Source of the DNA: Pseudomonas sp. LBUM920
Lineage (GTDB): Bacteria > Pseudomonadota > Gammaproteobacteria > Pseudomonadales > Pseudomonadaceae
Assembly (NCBI RefSeq): GCF_003852315.1
Contig: NZ_CP027762.1
Location: forward strand, 1,407,501-1,471,500
Direction: 5' to 3'
Length of the DNA stretch: 64,000 nt
The position numbers and the translations under genes were made by a program. How positions within the stretch are numbered: the first letter of the stretch is position 1; each line of letters opens with the position of its first letter. The notes below the pieces were generated by a model. The model worked only from the letters and a program-made list of their open reading frames with translations, was not told the origin of the DNA and made no database searches. This document shows positions 16,298 through 25,238 of the stretch, one piece after another.

Positions 16298-17157
16298 TGC
16301 GTCTGCCTTACTTTATCGGTTGCCCGTCCTGGAGTGAAAACGCCTGGCGCGAGTACCTGTACCCAGCCGACGCCCGCGCCAGCGATTACCTTTCGCTGTA
16401 TACCCAAGTCTTCAACGCCGTTGAAGGCAACACCACGTTTTATGCCCGACCCTCGGCCGCCACCGTGCAGCGCTGGGCTGAAATCATGCCCGCGGATTTT
16501 CGCTTCACCGCCAAATTCCCCGGCGACATCAGCCACAGTGGCGACCTGCTTGAACAGTTGCCGGCAGCGCAAGGTTTTGTCGGCTTGATGAGCCCATTGG
16601 GTGAGCGTGTTGCGCCGCTGTGGTTACAACTGCCGGCGAGCTTTTCGCCACAACGCCTCGGTGAACTGGCCGGTTTTATTGATGGACTGGAACGCCCGCT
16701 GGCGGTGGAAGTGCGCCATCAGGCGTTCTTCGCCAAGGGCGATGACGAGCGCAGCCTCAACCGTCTGCTGCGTGACCGTGGCGTCGAGCGGATCTGCCTC
16801 GACCCGCGTGCTTTGTTCAGTTGCACCTCTACCTCAGCCGCCGTGCTGCACGCCCAGTCGAAGAAACCCAAGGTGCCGCCGCGCCCGGCGGCGCTGACGC
16901 TGTTTCCCCAAGTACGCTTCATTGGTCATCCGGAGCTGGAAGCCAACGACCCGTTCCTGGTGCCGTGGGTGGAAAAAGTCGCCACTTGGATCGAGGAAGG
17001 GCGCACGCCGTATGTATTTCTGCACACCTCGGATAACCGCCTCGCCGCGCAACTGGCGCTGCGTTTTCATCAGCAGATGATGGCGCGTTTGCCGGGCCTG
17101 CCGCCGCTGCCGACTTTGCATCGAGAACCCGCAGCGGAACAACTGGGGTTACTCTAA
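16297..17157 (+). CDS. DUF72 family protein (YecE-like)
   Basis: A 286-residue protein of the DUF72 TIM-barrel-like family. The diagnostic N-terminus LPYFIGCPSW is followed by NTTFYARPS and by RFTAKFPGDISH, and the C-terminal part has PYVFLHTSDN. ATG 16297 is chosen because it matches the family start and overlaps the upstream stop. Biochemical function is not established for the family as far as I know. Confidence 0.9.
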   Translation: MRLPYFIGCPSWSENAWREYLYPADARASDYLSLYTQVFNAVEGNTTFYARPSAATVQRWAEIMPADFRFTAKFPGDISHSGDLLEQLPAAQGFVGLMSPLGERVAPLWLQLPASFSPQRLGELAGFIDGLERPLAVEVRHQAFFAKGDDERSLNRLLRDRGVERICLDPRALFSCTSTSAAVLHAQSKKPKVPPRPAALTLFPQVRFIGHPELEANDPFLVPWVEKVATWIEEGRTPYVFLHTSDNRLAAQLALRFHQQMMARLPGLPPLPTLHREPAAEQLGLL

Positions 17158-17184
17158 GGCTCCTTTTTCCGCCAGGAGTCAGAC

Positions 17185-18012
17185 ATGGATGCCCAAACCC
17201 TTCGCGCCGAAACCTTCAAAGCCTTGCACGAGCGTGACCGCGCGTTCGTGATGCCCAACCCGTGGGATGCCGGCTCGGCCATCATGCTCGCCAGCCTGGG
17301 TTTTGAAGCCCTGGCCACCACCAGCGCGGGTTACGCATTCAGCCTGGGTCGGCCGGATGCGGAAGGTGCGTTGTCGCTGGAGGACACGCTGGGCAATGCG
17401 TCAGCCATCGTTCGGGCGACGGCACTGCCGGTGGCGGCCGATCTGGAAAACGGTTTCAGCGATACCCCCGAAGGCTGCGCCCAGACCATCCTGCGCGCGG
17501 CCGCCACGGGCATCGTCGGTGGCTCCATCGAAGACGCCACAGGCATTGCCGTCGACCCGATCTATCCTTTTGATTTGTCTGTTGAGCGCGTCGAAGCGGC
17601 GGTTGCGGCTGCCCGAAGCCTGCCATTTGCGTTCACCCTGACGGCCCGCGCCGAAAACCTCCTGCATGGTCGCCTGGATTTGCCTGACACCATTCGCCGC
17701 CTGCAGGCCTACGCCGAGGCGGGTGCGGATGTGCTCTATGCGCCGGCGCTGCGCAGTGCCGAGGACGTGTTGGCGGTGGTCAGGGCGGTCGCGCCCAAAC
17801 CGGTGAATGTGTTGATGTCCGGGGGCTTGAACCTCAGCGTTGCGCAGTTGAGCGAGATGGGCGTGCGCCGCATCAGTGTCGGCTCGGCCATGGCGCTGGC
17901 GGCGTATGGCGAGTTCTACCGCGCCGCGCAGGAGGTCTACCAGTTGGGCACCTTTACCTTCACCGAGCGCAAGATGCCATTCAGCCAGGCCAACCAATTC
18001 TTCAAGGGCTGA
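17185..18012 (+). CDS. Isocitrate lyase/PEP mutase superfamily enzyme
   Basis: A 275-residue enzyme of the ICL/PEPM TIM-barrel superfamily, resembling carboxyphosphonoenolpyruvate phosphonomutases. Key segments are the N-terminal VMPNPWDAGSA, TTSAGYAFSLGRPD (substrate loop), LPVAADLENGF (metal-binding Asp), GSIEDATG and FTLTARAEN. The KKCGH motif of isocitrate lyases is absent, so an oxaloacetase-, lyase- or mutase-like reaction on a small 2-oxo acid is more likely. The true substrate cannot be told from sequence. Confidence 0.87.
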   Translation: MDAQTLRAETFKALHERDRAFVMPNPWDAGSAIMLASLGFEALATTSAGYAFSLGRPDAEGALSLEDTLGNASAIVRATALPVAADLENGFSDTPEGCAQTILRAAATGIVGGSIEDATGIAVDPIYPFDLSVERVEAAVAAARSLPFAFTLTARAENLLHGRLDLPDTIRRLQAYAEAGADVLYAPALRSAEDVLAVVRAVAPKPVNVLMSGGLNLSVAQLSEMGVRRISVGSAMALAAYGEFYRAAQEVYQLGTFTFTERKMPFSQANQFFKG

Positions 18013-18015
18013 GCC

Positions 18016-18714
18016 GTGCGTTTTCTCAACGTGTGCGGTGCGCTGCTGTTGCTGGCGGGTGTGTTTGCAGCGGGCGTGTGGCGTGGCTGGGTGCCGTTGC
18101 CTGCCGAGTGGAACCCCTGGGCGCCGCTGGACGTGCGTGCCAAGCCGAACCTGCTCACGCGCTTCAAGCTCGGCCGCCTGCAGGATGATCCAGCGCTGTG
18201 CGATCAGGTGCTGAAAACCTCGGGCTTGCGCGTCAGCCATCAGGCTGACAGCCCGGCTGATGCCGCGTGCCCGTTGCGCAATGTCTTGCGCGTACAAGGC
18301 GCTGACGTGGCCCTGAGCAGCAGCTTTCTGGCCAGTTGCCCACTGGCGGTGGCCTTTGCCCTGTTCGAACGCCACAGCCTGCAACCTGCGGCGCAGGCGG
18401 TGTTTGGCCAGGCGGTGACGCGGGTCGATCACTTGGGCAGCTTCGCCTGTCGCAACCTGTATAACCGCGCAGAGGGGCGGCTCAGTCAGCACGCCTCGGC
18501 CAATGCACTGGATATCGCCGGCTTTCGCCTGGCAGATGGGCGCAGCATCAATGTGCTCAAGGATTGGCCGGGGACGGGCGACAGCGCGCGGTTTTTGCGC
18601 CAGGTGCGCGATGGCGCCTGCGATGATTTCAATGGGGTGTTGAGCCCGGACTACAACGCTGCTCATCGCAACCATTTCCATCTGGACATGGGGCGTTGGG
18701 GAGTGTGTCGCTGA
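18016..18714 (+). CDS. Extensin-like C-terminal domain protein
   Basis: A 232-residue protein with an N-terminal membrane anchor or signal (residues 1-23) and an extensin-like_C domain with conserved Cys residues and the segments QHASANALDIAGFRL and HRNHFHLDMG. The His/Asp pattern resembles D-Ala-D-Ala peptidases of the LAS type, so a periplasmic cell-wall role is plausible. The start is GTG 18016, three bases after the upstream stop. Confidence 0.88.
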   Translation: MRFLNVCGALLLLAGVFAAGVWRGWVPLPAEWNPWAPLDVRAKPNLLTRFKLGRLQDDPALCDQVLKTSGLRVSHQADSPADAACPLRNVLRVQGADVALSSSFLASCPLAVAFALFERHSLQPAAQAVFGQAVTRVDHLGSFACRNLYNRAEGRLSQHASANALDIAGFRLADGRSINVLKDWPGTGDSARFLRQVRDGACDDFNGVLSPDYNAAHRNHFHLDMGRWGVCR

Positions 18715-18717
18715 GCG

Positions 18718-19338
18718 TCAGGCGGCCAGGCGCAGGTTGTTGAGGATCAATGGGCGTGCCCAGTGGGAGTCAAAGTCGAGCGCTTTCTGTTGCGCCACCA
18801 GCTCTTCCATTGGATAAGGCGCGGCGGGCGGCGGCAGCAAGTCTAGTTCGAGCTCGGCGATGGGCAGGTGCAGCGGTTGAGGTTCCGGCGCCGGGCCAGG
18901 CTCAGGCAGCGGCTGGCCGGCACTCAGCACGAGCGGGCGTACCCAACCACTTTCGAAGTTCTGCTGGCGCTGTTGGGCAACGATTTCTTGCGCCGGGAAC
19001 GGCGTAGCGGGTGGCGGCAGCAACTCGGTTTCGAATTCGGCGATCGGCAGGAACAGCGGTTCTGGCGGGGCGATCTCGGTGTCTTTCACCTCGCATTCAC
19101 GCTGGGTGAGGATCTGCGACAGCAGGTCGGCGCCTTCGCTGGGTTCTACCGCCGGGTCTCTGGGAGCCGATGCCTTGGCGGCGCGCGCGTCCGGCGTGTC
19201 GCCGAGCTGCTCGGCCAGCGCCCGGGCGAAGAAGTCCTGCCACACATGACTCACCCCGGCCAGCGCTTGAGTATTGCGCAGGCCGTAGTGGTTGTGGGTC
19301 GGCAGTACACCGATGGTTAGGGGAAGAATGTCTGACAT
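18718..19338 (-). CDS. Hypothetical protein with a duplicated 45-residue module
   Basis: A 206-residue cytoplasmic-looking protein. Residues 94-138 and 155-199 are clear internal repeats: each begins PL-LPIAE, passes LLPPPA and VAQQ, and ends with a F-S-W-RPL pattern. A Pro-rich linker joins the repeats. The N-terminal 45 residues form a separate segment. ATG 19338 is the start shared with the conserved-looking MSDILPLTIG. It is divergent from rsmJ and convergent with the extensin-like gene. I recognise no function; the repeats look like binding modules. Confidence 0.72.
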   Translation of the reverse strand: MSDILPLTIGVLPTHNHYGLRNTQALAGVSHVWQDFFARALAEQLGDTPDARAAKASAPRDPAVEPSEGADLLSQILTQRECEVKDTEIAPPEPLFLPIAEFETELLPPPATPFPAQEIVAQQRQQNFESGWVRPLVLSAGQPLPEPGPAPEPQPLHLPIAELELDLLPPPAAPYPMEELVAQQKALDFDSHWARPLILNNLRLAA

Positions 19339-19434
19339 TTTTCTCGGTCGACGCTCAGCTCTGGCAAAATACCTGACTGTTGTTTTTATCGGCCGCTGTT
19401 TGCCGATCCTTAATATTTTTGAGCGTAGCGATTG

Positions 19435-20217
19435 ATGAGCGAACAACCAGCGGCCAGCCGCATTCGGGTCGAGGCTTTGGCCGAAGGTTTTCAGGCGCGT
19501 GCCGAGCAGTGGGCGTCGCAGCTCGGCCTGCCTGTGCAGCTGGAGGAGGCGGATTTTGCCCTGCAAGTGGGCGAGCACGGCTTGCAACTGCAACAGCTCG
19601 GGCCTGATGCGCCGGGGCCGGTGCGCGTGGATTTTGTCGAAGGTGGCGCGGCGCACCGGCGTCTCTACGGCGGTGGCAGCGGGCAGATGATCGCCAAGGC
19701 TGTGGGCATCGCTCAAGGCGTGCGCCCACGCGTGCTGGATGCCACGGCGGGGCTGGGCAAGGACGCGTTCGTGCTGGCCAGCCTGGGTTGCGAGATGAGC
19801 CTGATCGAGCGCCAGCCGCTGATCGGCGCCTTGCTCGAAGACGGCCTGGCCCGTGGCGCGGATGACTTTGAAGTGGCGCCGATTATGGCGCGCATGAAGT
19901 TGCTCAAGGGCAACTCCATCGACGTGATGCGCAATTGGGAAGGTGAGCCGCCGCAGGTGATCTACTTGGACCCGATGTTCCCTCACCGTGAGAAAACCGC
20001 GCTGGTAAAGAAGGAAATGCGCCTGTTCCGGCCGTTGGTGGGCGATGATCCGGACGCGCCGGCTTTACTCGCCGCGGCGTTGGCATTGGCCAGTCACCGC
20101 GTGGTGGTCAAGCGTCCCCGCAAGGCGCCGTGTATTGAAGGGCCAAAGCCTAGCCATGCGCTGGATGGCAAGTCGAGCCGGTATGACATTTATCCCAAGA
20201 AAGCGCTCAAGCCCTAA
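19435..20217 (+). CDS. rsmJ: 16S rRNA m2G1516 methyltransferase RsmJ
   Basis: A 260-residue SAM-dependent methyltransferase. The SAM-binding motif I reads VLDATAGLGKDAFVLAS, followed by MSLIERQP, the catalytic-type YLDPMFPHR and a C-terminal KRPRKAP segment, all typical of RsmJ/YhiQ. It modifies G1516 of 16S rRNA. ATG 19435 is preferred over TTG 19432. Confidence 0.93.
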   Translation: MSEQPAASRIRVEALAEGFQARAEQWASQLGLPVQLEEADFALQVGEHGLQLQQLGPDAPGPVRVDFVEGGAAHRRLYGGGSGQMIAKAVGIAQGVRPRVLDATAGLGKDAFVLASLGCEMSLIERQPLIGALLEDGLARGADDFEVAPIMARMKLLKGNSIDVMRNWEGEPPQVIYLDPMFPHREKTALVKKEMRLFRPLVGDDPDAPALLAAALALASHRVVVKRPRKAPCIEGPKPSHALDGKSSRYDIYPKKALKP

Positions 20218-20240
20218 ATTTTCATTGGTTTGCCGGGCCT

Positions 20241-20307
20241 CTTCGCGAGCCAGCCCGCTCCCACATTTGGCATGCATTCCAAGGTGGGAGCGGGCTTGCT
20301 CGCGAAA
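20241..20307. repeat. REP pair in inverted (tail-out) orientation
   Basis: CTTCGCGAGCCAGCCCGCTCCCAC on the left and GTGGGAGCGGGCTTGCTCGCGAA on the right. Here the GTGGGAG ends face inward, the opposite of the other pairs in the window, where they face outward. It lies between the convergent rsmJ and mexL genes. Confidence 0.82.
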
Positions 20308-20331
20308 AGGTCTTTCAAGGCGCTGCAAGGC

Positions 20332-20967
20332 TCAGGGCCGATAAGCCCGCATAAACAACCCCACTACCTCCTGCACATGCGCCTCGGCGGCTTCTTCGCT
20401 CAGTTGCTCGCCGCAGCCATACAGCAAGCAGAAATTCGCCGTGCCCTTGAGCAGGCAAAAGAAGTGCTCGGCCGCCGTAAACGGTTTGTCGATGCTCAGG
20501 GCGCCGCTCTGGTGGATGCGGCTGAGCAGGCGCTCCATGCCCTGCAGCATGCGCATGGGCCCGGCTTCAAAGAAGATCTGTGACAGTTTCACGTCCTGAT
20601 TGCCGGTGGTCATCATCAGGCGATGCAGGTTCACCGACTCCTCGCTGTTGATCAGCCGATGAAAGCCCCGTGCGATGTTCAGCAGCACGGTGTCCACCGG
20701 CATGCCGGCGGGCAGCTCGAAATACATCACCGGCAGCTGCTCTTCGCATTTGGCCACGACGGCGGCGGTGAACAGCGTCTCTTTGTCGGTGAAGTGGCTG
20801 TAGACCGTCAGTTTCGACACGCCGGCCTCCATTGCCACGGCATCCATGCTGGTGCTGGCGTAGCCATTGCTCAAAAACAGATTTTTCGCCGCGTCGAGGA
20901 TTGCCTGGCGTTTTGCCATGTCCTTGGGACGCCCGGGGCTATTGGTGTTTACAGGATTGTCGGACAT
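20332..20967 (-). CDS. mexL: TetR-family repressor, MexL-like
   Basis: A 211-residue TetR regulator. The helix-turn-helix (about 17-62) has the recognition region VSKLTVYSHFTDKETLF. It is divergent from an RND adaptor-pump pair in the order and size of PAO1 mexL-mexJK (MexL is 212 residues). MexL is known to repress mexJK and itself from the shared intergenic region. AAGGTG lies before ATG 20967. The symbol rests on synteny and size, not on a sequence search. Confidence 0.82.
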   Translation of the reverse strand: MSDNPVNTNSPGRPKDMAKRQAILDAAKNLFLSNGYASTSMDAVAMEAGVSKLTVYSHFTDKETLFTAAVVAKCEEQLPVMYFELPAGMPVDTVLLNIARGFHRLINSEESVNLHRLMMTTGNQDVKLSQIFFEAGPMRMLQGMERLLSRIHQSGALSIDKPFTAAEHFFCLLKGTANFCLLYGCGEQLSEEAAEAHVQEVVGLFMRAYRP

Positions 20968-20979
20968 TTTCACCTTTAA

Positions 20980-21022
20980 TACTGGACTGGTGAGTTTGGT
21001 ATTAATAACATACCGGCCAGTA
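20980..21022. promoter_or_regulatory. Palindromic operator between mexL and mexJ
   Basis: An outer near-perfect inverted repeat TACTGGACTGGT (20980-20991) / ACCGGCCAGTA (21012-21022) encloses an exact inner one, GGTAT (20998-21002) / ATACC (21010-21014), around an AT-rich centre TTAATAAC. The site fills the short intergenic region and suits binding by the TetR repressor, probably as two dimers. Confidence 0.7.
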
Positions 21023-21060
21023 TAATTATTCCAAGCTCCATTTGCGAAAGGTCCTTCAGC

Positions 21061-22164
21061 ATGCGCAGCACTTTCCTGCCCCTTGCGTTGCCTGTCAGCC
21101 TGATCTTCCTGTTGGCCGCCTGCGGCCATGAAGAAGCGGCCCAAACCGCCCCCCGTCCAGCCATGGTGGTGCAACCGCAGCCCTCGGCGCAGGCGATGGA
21201 CAGCTTTCCAGGCGAGGTACGTGCCCGTTATGAACCGGACCTGGCCTTTCGCATTGGCGGCAAAGTCAGTAAGCGCCTGGTGGAGGAGGGCGAGCGGGTC
21301 AAGGCCAACCAACCGCTGGCCGAACTCGATCCGCAGGACGTACGCCTGCAACTGGAAGCCACGCGCGCCCAAGTGGCCGCCGCCGAAGCCAACCTGAGCC
21401 TGGTGCGCGCCGAGCGAGATCGCTACAAGACCCTGATGGACCGTCAGATGGTCAGCCGTTCTCAGTACGACAATTCCGAAAACCTCTACAGATCCGGTGA
21501 AGCACGCCTCAAGCAGATCAAGGCCGAGTTCGACGTGTCCAGCAATCAGGCCGGTTACGCCGTGCTGCGCGCCCCCCAGGACGGTGTGGTCGCCAAGCGC
21601 GCGGTGGAAGTTGGCCAAGTGGTGTCTGCCGGCCAAACCGTCTTCACGCTGGCCGCCGATGGCGAGCGCGAAGTGCTGATCAGCCTGCCGGAGCAAGGTT
21701 TCGGCCGGTTCAAGATCGGCCAGCCGGTGTCGGTTGAGTTGTGGAGCCAGCCCGACCAACGTTTTGCCGGGCGTATCCGTGAACTGTCGCCCGCTGCCGA
21801 TCCAAAATCGCGCACCTTTGCCGCCCGCGTTGCCTTCACCGGCGGCAAAGTCCCGGCCGAACTGGGCCAGAGCGCCCGCGTATTCATACAGGCTGACGGC
21901 GTGATTGCGCTGGCGGTGCCGCTGTCAGCGCTGAGTGCAGAGAATGGCGCGTCCTACGTCTGGTTGGTGCAACCAGACAACACGGTCAAGCGCACGCCGG
22001 TGCGGATCGGCGCCTTTGGTGAAAAAACCGTGCCGGTACTGGAAGGCCTGGCCCCCACCGACTGGGTGATTGCGGCCGGCGTGCATGTGCTCCATGAGGG
22101 CCAGCAGGTGCGCCCGGTGGATCGCTCCAACCGCGCGGTGAATCTGGCGGCCAACAAGGAGTAG
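21061..22164 (+). CDS. mexJ: RND efflux periplasmic adaptor, MexJ-like
   Basis: A 367-residue membrane fusion protein, exactly the size I recall for PAO1 MexJ. The lipoprotein signal ends in LLAAC (Cys20). Lipoyl, alpha-hairpin (with RDRYKTLMDRQMVSRSQYDN) and beta-barrel domains follow. It joins the inner-membrane pump to an outer-membrane channel. The pump gene starts 6 nt downstream. No outer-membrane channel gene is adjacent, as for mexJK, which borrows OprM or OpmH in P. aeruginosa. Confidence 0.88.
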   Translation: MRSTFLPLALPVSLIFLLAACGHEEAAQTAPRPAMVVQPQPSAQAMDSFPGEVRARYEPDLAFRIGGKVSKRLVEEGERVKANQPLAELDPQDVRLQLEATRAQVAAAEANLSLVRAERDRYKTLMDRQMVSRSQYDNSENLYRSGEARLKQIKAEFDVSSNQAGYAVLRAPQDGVVAKRAVEVGQVVSAGQTVFTLAADGEREVLISLPEQGFGRFKIGQPVSVELWSQPDQRFAGRIRELSPAADPKSRTFAARVAFTGGKVPAELGQSARVFIQADGVIALAVPLSALSAENGASYVWLVQPDNTVKRTPVRIGAFGEKTVPVLEGLAPTDWVIAAGVHVLHEGQQVRPVDRSNRAVNLAANKE

Positions 22165-22170
22165 TCCCCG

Positions 22171-25100
22171 ATGGGTTTCAATCTTTCCGAATGGGCGTTG
22201 CGTAATCGCCAGATCGTACTGTTCCTGATGATCCTGCTGGCGGTCGTCGGTACGCTGTCCTACACCAAGCTGGGGCAAAGCGAGGACCCGCCGTTTACCT
22301 TCAAGGCCATGGTGATCAAGACCAACTGGCCTGGAGCCACGGCCCAGGAAGTCTCGCGCCAAGTCACCGAGCGTATCGAGAAAAAGCTCATGGAGACCGG
22401 CGACTATGAGCGCATCGTTTCTTTCTCGCGCCCCGGTGAATCCCAAGTCACTTTTATAGCGCGCGACGCAATGCACTCGGCGCAGATTCCGGACTTGTGG
22501 TACCAGGTGCGCAAAAAGATCAGCGACATTCGCCAGACCTTGCCGCCGGATATTCAGGGGCCGTTTTTCAACGATGAATTCGGCACCACCTTCGGCAATA
22601 TCTACGCGTTGACCGGTGACGGTTTCGACTACGCCGTGCTCAAGGACTACGCCGACCGCATCCAGATTCAACTGCAACGTGTGCCGGATGTGGGCAAGGT
22701 CGAACTGCTCGGCCTGCAGGACGAAAAAATCTGGATTGAATTATCCAACCTCAAGCTCGCCACCCTCGGCCTGCCATTGGCCGCCGTGCAGCAGGCGTTG
22801 CAGGAGCAGAACGCCGTCTCTACCGCCGGCTTCTTCGAAACCCCGACCGAGCGTGTGCAGTTGCGTGTGTCCGGCAACTTCAAGACGGTGGAGGAAATCC
22901 GCAATTTCCCGATTCGCGTCGGTGACCGTACCTTTCGCATTGGCGACGTGGCCGGTATCCACCGGGGTTTCAACGACCCACCGGCACCGCGCATGCGCTA
23001 CATGGGCGCGGACGCCATCGGGCTGGCCGTGGCCATGCGTGACGGCGGCGACATTCTGGTATTGGGCAAGGCCCTCGAAGGTGAATTCGCACGCCTGCAG
23101 AAGAACCTTCCGGCAGGCATGGAGCTGCGCAAGGTGTCGGACCAACCGGCCGCGGTGAAAACCAGCGTCGGCGAATTCGTCCAGGTACTCGCCGAAGCAC
23201 TGGCGATCGTGTTGCTGGTGAGCTTCTTCTCCCTCGGTGTGCGCACCGGCATGGTGGTGGCCCTGGCGATTCCGCTGGTGTTGGCTATGACATTCGCCAC
23301 CATGTATTACCTGGGCATCGGCTTGCACAAGATTTCCCTCGGCGCATTGGTCCTGGCCCTGGGCCTGCTGGTCGACGACGCGATCATCGCCGTGGAAATG
23401 ATGGCGATCAAAATGGAGCAGGGCTACGACCGGCTCAAGGCCGCGAGCTTCGCCTGGACCAGCACTGCGTTCCCGATGCTCACCGGTACGTTGATCACCG
23501 CTGCAGGGTTTCTGCCGATTGCCACCGCGCAATCGAGCACCGGTGAATACACCCGCTCGATTTTCCAGGTCGTGACCATCGCACTGCTGGCCTCATGGGT
23601 GGCCGCCGTGGTGTTTGTGCCGTACCTGGGGGAAAAACTCCTGCCGGATCTGGCGAAAATTCATGCTGCCAAGCACGGCACCGATGGGCCCGATCCCTAC
23701 GGCACACCGTTCTATCAGCGTGTACGACGTTTGGTTGAATGGTGTGTGCGTCGGCGTAAAACCGTGATCGTGCTGACGTTGCTGTTGTTTATCGGCTCGG
23801 TCGCGCTGTTCCGCTTTGTGCCGCAACAGTTCTTCCCGGCCTCCGGCCGCCTGGAGCTGATGGTCGATCTCAAGCTGGCTGAAGGGGCTTCCCTGAGCAA
23901 CACCGCCGAGCAGGTCAAACGCCTGGAGGCGCTGCTCAAGGAACACGCTGGCATCGACAACTATGTGGCCTATGTCGGCACCGGTTCGCCGCGCTTCTAC
24001 CTGCCGCTGGACCAGCAATTGCCGGCCGCGAGCTTCGCGCAATTTGTGGTGCTGGCCAAGACCATCGAAGAGCGTGAAAGCCTGCGCACCTGGCTGATCG
24101 AAACCCTCGACGAGCAATTCCCCGAACTGCGTTCGCGGGTCACACGCCTGGAGAACGGTCCGCCGGTGGGTTACCCGGTGCAGTTTCGCGTGACTGGCGA
24201 ACACATCGAAGAGGTCCGTGCCCTGGCCCGCAAAGTAGCGGCCAAGGTTCGTGAAAATACCCACGTGGTCAATGTGCACCTGGACTGGGAAGAGCCGAGC
24301 AAAATCGTCTACCTCAATATCGATCAGGACCGCGCCCGCGCCCTTGGTGTGAGCACCGCCAACGTGTCGAAATTCCTGCAGAGTTCGCTGACCGGTGCAA
24401 GCGTCAGCCAGTACCGCGAGGACAACGAGTTGATCGAAATCCTCCTGCGCGGCACCGTGCACGAGCGCACCGAGTTGGCGTTGTTGCCAAGCCTGGCCGT
24501 GCCGACCGACAACGGCAAAAGCGTTGCGCTGTCGCAGATAGCCACCCTCGAATATGGCTTCGAAGAGGGCATTATCTGGCACCGTAACCGCCTGCCGACG
24601 GTGACTGTGCGCGCCGACATCTATGGCAAGGAACAACCGGCGACCCTGGTCCAGCAGATCCTGCCGACCCTTGAAGGTGTGCGCGCCGAACTGCCGGAAG
24701 GTTACTTGCTGGAGGTTGGCGGCACGGTTGAAGACTCCGCGCGTGGCCAGAATTCGGTCAAGGCCGGGGTACCGCTGTTTATCGTGGTGGTCCTGACCTT
24801 GCTGATGCTGCAACTGCGCAGCTTCTCACGCACTGCGATGGTGTTTCTGACGGCACCGCTGGGCCTTATCGGCGTGACCTTGTTTCTGCTGGTGTTCCGC
24901 CAGCCGTTCGGGTTTGTCGCCATGCTCGGGACCATCGCCTTGTCGGGCATGATCATGCGCAACTCGGTGATCCTGGTTGATCAGATCGAGCAAGACATCA
25001 AGGCTGGCCTGATACCCTGGCAAGCGATCATTGAAGCGACCGTGCGACGCTTCCGCCCGATTGTGCTGACGGCGCTCGCGGCGGTGTTGGCCATGATTCC

Positions 25101-25236
25101 ACTGTCACGCAGCGTGTTCTTCGGGCCGATGGCCGTGGCGATCATGGGCGGGTTGATTGTGGCGACGGCGTTGACCCTGTTGTTCCTGCCGGCCCTGTAT
25201 GCTGCGTGGTTCCGAGTGAGGAAGGACGTCGCGTAA
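22171..25236 (+). CDS. mexK: RND efflux pump, MexK-like
   Basis: A 1021-residue inner-membrane proton-driven pump with 12 predicted transmembrane helices and two large periplasmic loops. The proton-relay pair is VDD at 401-403 in TM4 (LGLLVDDAIIAVE). The MexL-MexJ context points to MexK, which exports triclosan and, with OprM, erythromycin and tetracycline in P. aeruginosa. Substrates here are inferred only. Confidence 0.9.
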   Translation: MGFNLSEWALRNRQIVLFLMILLAVVGTLSYTKLGQSEDPPFTFKAMVIKTNWPGATAQEVSRQVTERIEKKLMETGDYERIVSFSRPGESQVTFIARDAMHSAQIPDLWYQVRKKISDIRQTLPPDIQGPFFNDEFGTTFGNIYALTGDGFDYAVLKDYADRIQIQLQRVPDVGKVELLGLQDEKIWIELSNLKLATLGLPLAAVQQALQEQNAVSTAGFFETPTERVQLRVSGNFKTVEEIRNFPIRVGDRTFRIGDVAGIHRGFNDPPAPRMRYMGADAIGLAVAMRDGGDILVLGKALEGEFARLQKNLPAGMELRKVSDQPAAVKTSVGEFVQVLAEALAIVLLVSFFSLGVRTGMVVALAIPLVLAMTFATMYYLGIGLHKISLGALVLALGLLVDDAIIAVEMMAIKMEQGYDRLKAASFAWTSTAFPMLTGTLITAAGFLPIATAQSSTGEYTRSIFQVVTIALLASWVAAVVFVPYLGEKLLPDLAKIHAAKHGTDGPDPYGTPFYQRVRRLVEWCVRRRKTVIVLTLLLFIGSVALFRFVPQQFFPASGRLELMVDLKLAEGASLSNTAEQVKRLEALLKEHAGIDNYVAYVGTGSPRFYLPLDQQLPAASFAQFVVLAKTIEERESLRTWLIETLDEQFPELRSRVTRLENGPPVGYPVQFRVTGEHIEEVRALARKVAAKVRENTHVVNVHLDWEEPSKIVYLNIDQDRARALGVSTANVSKFLQSSLTGASVSQYREDNELIEILLRGTVHERTELALLPSLAVPTDNGKSVALSQIATLEYGFEEGIIWHRNRLPTVTVRADIYGKEQPATLVQQILPTLEGVRAELPEGYLLEVGGTVEDSARGQNSVKAGVPLFIVVVLTLLMLQLRSFSRTAMVFLTAPLGLIGVTLFLLVFRQPFGFVAMLGTIALSGMIMRNSVILVDQIEQDIKAGLIPWQAIIEATVRRFRPIVLTALAAVLAMIPLSRSVFFGPMAVAIMGGLIVATALTLLFLPALYAAWFRVRKDVA

Positions 25237-25238
25237 TC

